Source: Chimonanthus salicifolius
Lineage: Eukaryota; Streptophyta; Magnoliopsida; Laurales; Calycanthaceae
Assembly: GCA_013350335.1 (NCBI GenBank)
Contig: CM023540.1
Span: 59,372,962-59,436,961, forward strand
Direction: 5' to 3'
DNA: 64,000 nt
A program made the translations under genes and the position numbers. Each line of letters starts with the position of its first letter. The stretch's first letter is position 1. Shown piece after piece: positions 56,973 to 64,000 of this stretch. A model generated the notes under the pieces. That model saw only the letters and a program-made list of their open reading frames with translations. It was not told the origin of the DNA and made no database searches.

Positions 56973-58828
56973 TGGGTTCGGCCACCTTGGAGGGCCGAAC
57001 CCCATGGAAATAATTGGTTGGTTTTATATGGTGTTTGAAACATAAAAACCATGCAATTTGTGGGACTGGTTTAGATGTTTTTATTGGATTTAAAATGCAT
57101 GTTTTAAAGAGGGTTAAAACATGGATTTGAATGTCATGAAGGACTGAAGGTAACATGGGTCTAAACCATGGATATAAATTGATAAAATGGACCATTGGAC
57201 TCGGCCACCTTGGATGGCCGGAGCCCATGAAATGATGTTGGAATTTTGATGGTTTCTTTTGTAAGTTAAAACTATGCAAATGAGTTACTGTTTTGGGAGA
57301 TTAATTTAGACATAAGATGAATGTCTAAGAGGGTCAAACCAAAGGCCATAGGGTTCGGCCAATGAGCATGGCCGAACCCCATGAAATCATATGATTATTG
57401 TATGGTGTTTTTGATGGTTTTGAGAGACAAAAACCATACAAGATTATGGTGTTTTTATGGGAATTAATTGAATATAAGTTTGTTGTTTTGGGTTGGCCAT
57501 TGGATGGCTGAACCATGTGGTTAACATGGTTAAAGGGTAGAGTCCAATTGATATACAAATATTGGAACAATTGAGCCAAGGGAACCCCATGGACCATTAC
57601 ATGGGTTAAATAGACTAAGTTTATGGGTAGTATTTGTTATTGATTCCATGATGTTTTAAAAGGGTTTAATATAACTGAAAGAGTGATGGATTTGGATGTT
57701 AATGTTCATCAAAAAGAAATGCAAAATGGGGCACCAAAATCAAAGGGGTGAGGTTCGGCCATGGGTATGGCTTGTATGGTGTTTTTATGGGAATTAATTG
57801 AATATAAGTTCGTCGTTTTGGGTTGGCCATTGGATGGCTGAACCATGTGGTTAACATGGTTAAAGGTAGAGTCCAATTGATATACAAATATTGGAACAAT
57901 TGAGCCAAGGGAACCCCATGGACCATTACATGGGTTAAATAGACTAAGTTTATGGGTAGTATTTGTTATTCATTCCATGATGTTTTAAAAGGGTTTAATA
58001 TAACTGAAAGAGTGATGGATTTGGATGTTAATGTTCATAAAAAAGAAAGGCAAAATGGGGCACCAAAATCAAAGGGGTGAGGTTCGGCCATGGGTATGGC
58101 TTGTATGGTGTTTTTATGGGAATTAATTGAATATAAGTTTGTCGTTTTGGGTTCGTCATTGGATGGCTGAACCATGTGGTTAACATGGTTAAAGGGTAGA
58201 GTCCAATTGATATAAAAATATTGGAACAATTGAGCCAAGGGAACCCCATGGACCATTACATGGGTTAAATAGACTAAGTTTATGGGTACTATTTGTTATT
58301 GATTCCATGATGTTTTAAAAGGGTTTAATATAACTAAAAGAGTGATGGATTTGGATGTTAATGTTCATCAAAAAGAAAGGCAAAATGGGGCACCAAAATC
58401 AAAGGGGTGAGGTTCGGCCATGGGTATGGCTGAACCCCACCAAGTATTATGAATGAAGAATATAATGGATCAAAAGTGTGATGGTGAGGTTCGGCCATGT
58501 GGTCTGCCGAACCCCACTAAGATGGATTGATTTTGGATAATGGTGATCAACAAGATTAATCATTGGTTGTTGTGGACAATGGTTTTTGATATGGCTTAGC
58601 CTAGTGGCAAAGCTGTAAATACGAGTAATAATGTAAATATGGGTAGAGAAAGTTTATAAGCACATGAAAGAAGGGATAAAACCAAGGTGGTATGGTTCGG
58701 CCATGGTGTATGGCCGAACCCTACCAAGGCATGTTTAAAGGGTTAAGTATTTAAGAATTGATTAAATGAAAAAGGAGGTTAAATCCTAAGGTGGTGATGT
58801 TCGGCCATGGGCATGGCCGAACCCCACA
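56973..58828. repeat. TTCGGCC palindrome array in D 3' LTR
   Basis: Complete copies at about 56973-57004, 57190-57217, 57350-57382, 58413-58438, 58487-58516, 58694-58725 and 58798-58828. Two half copies (near 57753 and 58082) lie at the joins of the 330-bp units, where TTCGGCCATGGGTATGGC runs into the next unit. Confidence 0.88.
57445..58434 (+). repeat. Tandem triplication of a 330-bp LTR unit
   Basis: Three units of 330, 329 and about 330 bp, each from TATGGTGTTTTTATGGG to GGTTCGGCCATGGGTATGGC. D's 5' LTR has one unit (from about 39540 to 39865). The joins fall within a palindrome, so the expansion broke at palindrome centres. Repeated minus-strand ORFs (57334-57597, 57699-57926, 58035-58256) reflect the units. 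Confidence 0.92.
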
Positions 58829-59189
58829 AGATGTGGTTGGGTCTTAGATGTGAATGAACATTTAAATGATAGTATTATTTATTTACTGTTACATCACAAG
58901 GTGACGGAAGTGAACGGCGGGCAAGTCGTGAGCAAGTGACGCTAAAGAAAGATCGAACACTGAAGAGAATCTTCAGTAGGTTTCCTACCTACTTTTAACC
59001 ACAATTATGATTTGGTTTTATTACGTTTTTATGAGATATGTTGTAATTGATTTATGTTTTAAATGTGGTTTCAAATGATAAATTATGTATTTACAAATGA
59101 CATACAATGCATTGACATCTCATGCATGGCATGGGATGATGATTGTGGAACCCGGAGCCCACACTCTGGTGATATGCTGTGATGCAACT

Positions 59190-59375
59190 GTGAAACCTCC
59201 TTAGGTGATGCAGGTCCCGCCAGGAGTAGTATTATGATGATGATAAGACATTGGTCTCCTTAGGCGATGCAGGTCCCGCCAGGAGAAATGTTATGATGAT
59301 GAGAAATACATTGGTCTCCTTAGGCGATGCAGGTCCCGCCAAGAGAAATGTTATTGTGATTTACCTTGGCGGTGA
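59190..59375 (+). repeat. Hairpin units in D 3' LTR
   Basis: Three units with CTCCTTAGG(C/T)GATGCAGGTCCCGCCA(G/A)GAG, about 64 bp apart, then a unit with CCTTGGCGGTGATAG...CGTCAAG. The 5' LTR has the same at 40630-40810. Confidence 0.82.
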
Positions 59376-60034
59376 TAGTCACGTCAAGTGATGGCTATGT
59401 ATATGCATGTTGGGAGGGAGTCATTACATGTGCATATTTCATAGCATTGTTTTACCTGTTTTGATGACTATATTTCTTATGATATATGCATGTCCTTATA
59501 TACTAACCATGTGGTAGCCCTAATCGGGAATCCTACTGGACGCGTTGATCTAACACCCTAATTCTATCCTCAGAGGAGAATGCAGGTACAAGGAAAGGAA
59601 AAGAGAAGGTTGATGATAAGGAGGGGAGCCAAGCGTAAATGCTTGAATGCTGGAATGGATTTATAATTGTTGTTATTTGAATACTTTATTATGGACATGT
59701 AATAATGTAGTTATTTGCTATGGTTTGAGTATGCATTGACGAATCTTAATTTGGTTTAAGTAAACTGAAAAGTATGACTTGTACTTGCTATCTGTTCAAT
59801 ATAATTCTGCAGTTAGTCTAGTTTATTCCGCATGACATTGTTTAGCTCCACGTGTGGTTTGTTATCGTGAGTTTAGTCCACGCACACATGGGTGGCCAGT
59901 TAAGGTCCGGACTTTGGGTAGTCCGGACTTGGCTCGCGTCGTGACACCGCCCGCTCTCTTTCGATGTTATTCTATTACTATTTAAAAAAAAAAAAAATTA
60001 GACTCTGATTTCTCGGAGAGGGTGGGGCGTTATA

Positions 60035-61964
60035 ACATGGCCGAACCTCACCATCTTATTTTTGGTCCCCCTTTCAAGTCCTTTGGTTCCTTTTTAATTA
60101 AATCCAATCACTAAACCATTAATCCAATCATTTATACATTAAGTATCTGAAACATATAATAACATAATTCCATAAAGTATTACTCATGGGGTTCGACCAT
60201 ACATCATGGCTGAACCCATGATTCATCAATTTGCATTCTAGTTTGTATTTACGATTTTGCCATTGGTACAAAATCCATAACCAAACATTCCTTATTTAAG
60301 CATACATAAGTCCCCCATCATATCCTTCCATGGCATGGTATCCATTATCATTTTCCACAAAACAAACCCTAGTGGAGTTCGGCCATACCCCTTGACCGAA
60401 CCTCACTCATTTAACTTGGGTTCTCTTTTAATCCTTGGTCTATTATTTCCACCCATTACCTATATTAAAACAATCCATTAAATTTAATTTCCAAACAACC
60501 TTAAATCCATACATATTACTTGGTGGGGTTCGGCCATGTACCATGGCCGAACCTTATCTCTTCTTTTGATCCAAGCCATCATTAAAACCTTTTCTAATGT
60601 ACCAACCATCTAAATCCTTTTAAGACTTTAACCACATCAAACACATGCAATTATGATTTCCTTTCTTCAAGTCTAATTAACATAAATCCAATGACTTTTC
60701 CATGGGGTTCGGCCATACAAGATGGCCGAACCCTATGGCCCATGTTCTTCCCTTTTAAACATTATTTTAAACCATCAAAATTCCTTGACTCTTCCCATGG
60801 GATTCGGCCATGTACATAGCCGAACCATGTCTTAACCATTTTCTTATTTTCAAAGACTTAATAAAGCATTTACTAATTCCGCGAATCCTCCAATTTGTTC
60901 TTCACTCCAGCTTGTTTCTTTCCTTCCTTAGCTTCTCCTTCTTTTCTTGATCTTTTGGCCGATTGTGAGCTTGATCAATATAACTCCTCCAAAAAATGGT
61001 TCAGTCAAGAGGGTATAGGCTTGAGAGAGGATCAGCTTGAGTGGGATGTAAACTCTAAGCTCTTTTTCTCTCTTGTCTTTGTGAGTGATCGGCTAAGAGA
61101 GAGTGTGAGGGAGAGAGAGATAGCCAAGTGGGAGAGGGTGAGTTTGAATTTGAAAGTTAAACCATAACCATCTCCATTATCTCTCCAACGTGTACCTTTG
61201 AATTTGAAATAAACCAACACTCCTCCATTTGTTTGAATTTGAAAATTAATCCATATCCATCTCCATTATCTCTCCAACGTGTGACTTGCCTTTGTATTTG
61301 AAATAAACCAATATTCCTCCATTTCATTTGTTTGAAATTCAAATATAAAAACCGTCCACCCCATTTGCTTGAATTTCAAATTTAAAACCACCTTCATCTC
61401 CCCAACGTGTATCAAACATAACTCCTCCATCTCCTTTGTTTGAAATTCAAATATAAAACCGTCCACCCCATTTGCTTGAATTTCAAATTTTAATCCGCCT
61501 TCATCTCTCCAACGTGTATCAAACATAACTCCTCCATCTCCTTTGTTTGAAATTCAAATATAAAAACCGTCCACCCCATTTGCTTGAATTTCAAATTTAA
61601 AATCGTCCACCCCATTGTTTGAATTTAAATTTAAAAAGTAACTGTCCATCTCAACTCATTTAATTTAACTCAACTCACTTAATTAAGCTTGAGCTCACCC
61701 AATGGTCAAACAAGTCAATCCACGACCCATTGGGTCCCAATTGGGTCTTTTTGACCTAATTAACAATTTTTGACCCAATTACCATTCTTGACCCAATTTA
61801 ATACATCTTACCCAATTATTCCAATTGCAACCATATCCACAATCCGTTGGGTCTTAATTGGGCAATCGACCCAACCCTTTACCCATCTAAGGTCCATATC
61901 CAATAATTCATAATTAAATGAAAAATTTCATAAATATTAATAACATGAAATTCCAAAGTGTTAC
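60035..61964 (-). repeat. LTR remnant, probably the 5' LTR of E
   Basis: The first 1.9 kb of a reverse-oriented LTR. On the plus strand it ends AAAGTGTTAC at 61964, one base short of a full LTR start. Its start region resembles E's 3' LTR (23746) and H (16633). It begins at 60035 in mid-palindrome (ACATGGCCGAACCTC), where D's end lies. It contains palindromes (60189-60827), a weak donor-like GTAAAT (about 60873) and zone-1 tandem repeats. The assignment to E rests on orientation, similarity and order, and is an inference. Confidence 0.68.
61170..61630 (-). repeat. Tandem repeats of about 107 bp in LTR zone 1
   Basis: Four to five partial units built of CTCCATCTCC, TTTGTTTGAAATTCAAAT, CCGTCCACCCCATTTG and CTTGAATTTCAAAT, with CAACGTGTATCAAACATAA joining some. 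TTTGAATT/AATTCAAA words are self-complementary. The minus-strand ORF 61266-61526 is a by-product. Confidence 0.8.
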
Positions 61965-64000
61965 TGTAACACCCCGCCCGTTTCACTGTTAAAATTTCAG
62001 AGTTTATTTTTTATTTTTAAATAATAATAATCAATAAGTGATCGGGGCGGAGTGTCACGACGCGAGTTAAGTTCGGATCTCTAAATCCGACCCTTAACTG
62101 GCCAAGCCCATGTGCGTATGAACTAAGTCCATAAAACTGATCCGCACATGGTACATATTTATCTAGCGGAATTAACTTAGTCTAGATCTAACTGAGGTTA
62201 TAATAGAACCTATGTTTAATTCAATTTCCATTTTCAGATAGCAAAGTACCTTATTTATTTTCCAAAATTATTATATAACCTTAGTCTACTATTCATTCCA
62301 AACCATTCAAATATATCCAACCATAGCATCTAATTAACTACATTATTACATGCCAACATCTAATTTAACAAATTACATTGTTCCAAATAAATCAACTAAC
62401 AAATCCATATATAATCCATTCATAGTCCATTGAAATCATTCAAATCGCCCAAGTTTTCGTACTTGGTCCTCTTCTCCAACCACGTTCTTTCCTTTCCCTG
62501 CATCATCCACTAAAGATATAGATAGGGCGTTAGATCAACGCGCCCAGTAGTGTTTCCGAATAGGGCTACCACATGGTTAGTCAAAAACATACAAATAGGA
62601 TAATAGTTATGCAAGTGTGACAAATTCTATAAAAATATGCTATGTATGAAATGAACATGTAATGAGTCCCACCCATCACCATTCAACATAGCCATCACTT
62701 GACGGGATTCTCATCGTCAAGGTAACCCACAGTGGTCTTTCGGACGCCCCGACGGAGTGTGGCCTCCGGATTCCTCCTGATGGGATTCTCATCATCAGGG
62801 TACCCCACAATGGTCTTTCGGACGCCCCGACGGAGTGTGGCCTCCGGTTACTTCCCCATCATCCCATGCTATGCATGAGATGTCTATGCAAACATGCCAT
62901 TTGTAAATATAACATTTGATTCAAATAACTTATTCAAATAAACATAAAACAGCGAATAAGTTGTGTGGTTACAACAAGGTAGGAAACCTATAATATTTTT
63001 ACTTTGTTCGACCCTTCCTTTGGACCGTCTTTCGATCACGACTTTGTACACCGTTCTAGAAATCCGAATACCCTATGTACATGGCAGCAAGTTAATCATT
63101 TGACCATATGATTATAATTTGATTTAAATCCCAAAAATCCACTTTGTGGGGTTCGGCCATACCCCATGGCCGAACCTCACACATGTAAACTTGATAAATC
63201 TTTTATTTACTTAATACCATCTAAGTATCCCAAACTTTTCAAATGATACTTGGTAGGGTTCGGCCATACTACATGGCCGAATCTTACTACCTTAGGTTTT
63301 GGGCTCATAAGTCCATTCTTTTGATCTTTTCATCTTTTCACCCTTATTTATTTACCATAATGCCATTATACTATCCTTTGCCTAATTTTTTCCTTAGACA
63401 ACAAAGTCCATCACATGACAATTGGTGGGGTTTGGCCACCTAACATGGCCGAACCTCACCCTAAAGATTTTAATCCTATTTTCCATCATCACCTAAATCC
63501 ATAATTGATGTAATTTCCATCTTTTTGAAAGCCAACCAAACAACCAAATACTTACATGGGGTTCGGCCATCCAAGGTGGCCGAACCCTATGTCCATGTTT
63601 TGGTCTTCTAAAACATGTGTTTGATGTTATTTAAACATACAAAATCAATATAATATTGCTGCCATTATACCTCTTAAACACCATCTAAATCAGTTCATCT
63701 ACTTGTCCCAAATGACCATATTAATTCATGAAATTCGGCAATCCAAAATGGCCGATCCAAATGATCCATTTCATCAGTTTTGGACCACTGTTTTAAACCA
63801 TATTAACTTCAGTCCTTTGTCATACAGATCCATGCTTTTAACCCTTTCCAAAGCATGTATTTGAATCTTAAATAATAACCCAAAACAGTCCACATATTTC
63901 ATGGCTTATATGTTTCAAATACATCACAACCATACCTTTATTTGCATGGGGTTCGGCCCTCCATGGTGGCCGAACCCTATGTCCTTTGGTTTTGATTTTC
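61965..64000 (-). repeat. LTR X (partial), close relative of B's LTR
   Basis: Starts TGTAACACCCCGCCCG directly after GTTAC (61960-61964, the expected target duplication) and runs off the right edge. It is nearly identical to the reverse of B's LTR, including the hairpin units (62695-62860) and palindromes at 63149-63180, 63256-63288, 63427-63459, 63560-63590 and 63949-63981, except for a diverged patch near 62270-62330. It is presumably the 3' LTR side of a reverse-oriented element that continues outside. Confidence 0.87.

Larger units (their letters stand above)
39476..60034 (+). mobile_element. Element D: Tekay-like retrotransposon with extra ORF
   Basis: The 5' LTR is truncated at its start and at its last 58 bp (39476-40995 plus 49863-50275, split by B). 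The internal region is 50276-55771 and the 3' LTR 55772-60034. The PBS is absent. The coding region has an additional ORF (50290-50970) before gag and several frameshifts and stops in gag-pol. The left target copy is lost. The right end abuts a reverse-oriented LTR remnant at 60035. The element is defective. Confidence 0.87.
55772..60034 (+). repeat. D 3' LTR (4,263 bp)
   Basis: Starts TGTAACACATC after a purine-rich tract (AAAAAAAGGG). It ends GGGGCGTTATA, where other copies have GTTACA, so the terminal CA became TA. It contains zone 1, a CT-rich stretch (56693-56730), donor-like GTAAGT at 56842, palindromes 56973-58828, a 330-bp triplication, hairpin units (59190-59375), the conserved block near 59536 and U5. 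Confidence 0.9.

Noticed and set aside
1..64000. Host protein-coding genes
   Set aside because: All longer frames map to gag-pol or to LTR repeats, apart from the extra ORF of D, which lies inside an element.

Overview
The window is plant nuclear DNA made almost entirely of nested LTR retrotransposons of one family. I see no host gene, tRNA or rRNA gene. The elements are Ty3/gypsy chromoviruses of Tekay/Del type: a gag-protease-RT-RNase H-integrase polyprotein in one frame, a C-terminal chromodomain, a primer-binding site that looks like the initiator-methionine tRNA type, 5-bp target duplications, and very long LTRs of about 3.7 to 4.8 kb. The host is a seed plant with a repeat-rich genome. 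I cannot name the species.

Layout from left to right: LTR-1 (+, 1-5455), split by solo LTR S1 (-, 215-3958). Element F (+, 5456-13536) is a deletion derivative with both LTRs visible. G (-, 13542-16632) is an LTR fragment that hosts F and H. H (+, 16633-16820) is an LTR start cut by element E (-). E has its 3' LTR at 16821-23746 (split by solo LTR S2, 18975-22694), a pol remnant at 23807-25225, non-coding internal sequence on both sides of A, and a probable 5' LTR remnant at 60035-61964. Element A (+, 25459-38871) is full length with TSD AGTCT but its polyprotein is broken. Element D (+, 39476-60034) carries an extra ORF and has element B (+, 40996-49857, TSD CTAAT) inside its 5' LTR. X (-, 61965 to the right edge) is a partial LTR close to B's.

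B is the most unusual object. Both of its outer termini are the U5 end of the LTR: its left end is an inverted 1,088-bp copy of the last 1,088 bp of its own 3' LTR, joined to mid-gag. It is still flanked by a perfect 5-bp target duplication, so it seems to have integrated in this form. It also holds the only uninterrupted pol reading frame here (1,252 aa).

The LTRs share a zoned architecture. Zone 1, after the TG start, has AT-rich sequence with its own palindromes, then CT/GA-rich sequence. Next comes a conserved splice-donor-like GTAAGT. Downstream of it lies an array of 3 to 9 palindromes of the form GGGTTCGGCCAT...ATGGCCGAACCC, about eighty in the window by eye and none seen in the internal regions. 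Then follow a tandem hairpin cluster and a conserved U5 block. Three internal regions keep a branch-point-like CTAAG/CTAAA and a TTAG|G acceptor immediately before the gag ATG. Together these suggest that gag-pol mRNA could be made by splicing out the palindrome array, U5 and PBS, leaving unspliced RNA as the form with a PBS. This is inference and needs RNA data.

The reconstructed nesting order is: G first; F and H into G; LTR-1 into F's 5' LTR; S1 into LTR-1; E into H; S2, A, D and X into E; B into D. Most visible insertions landed in LTRs of the same family.
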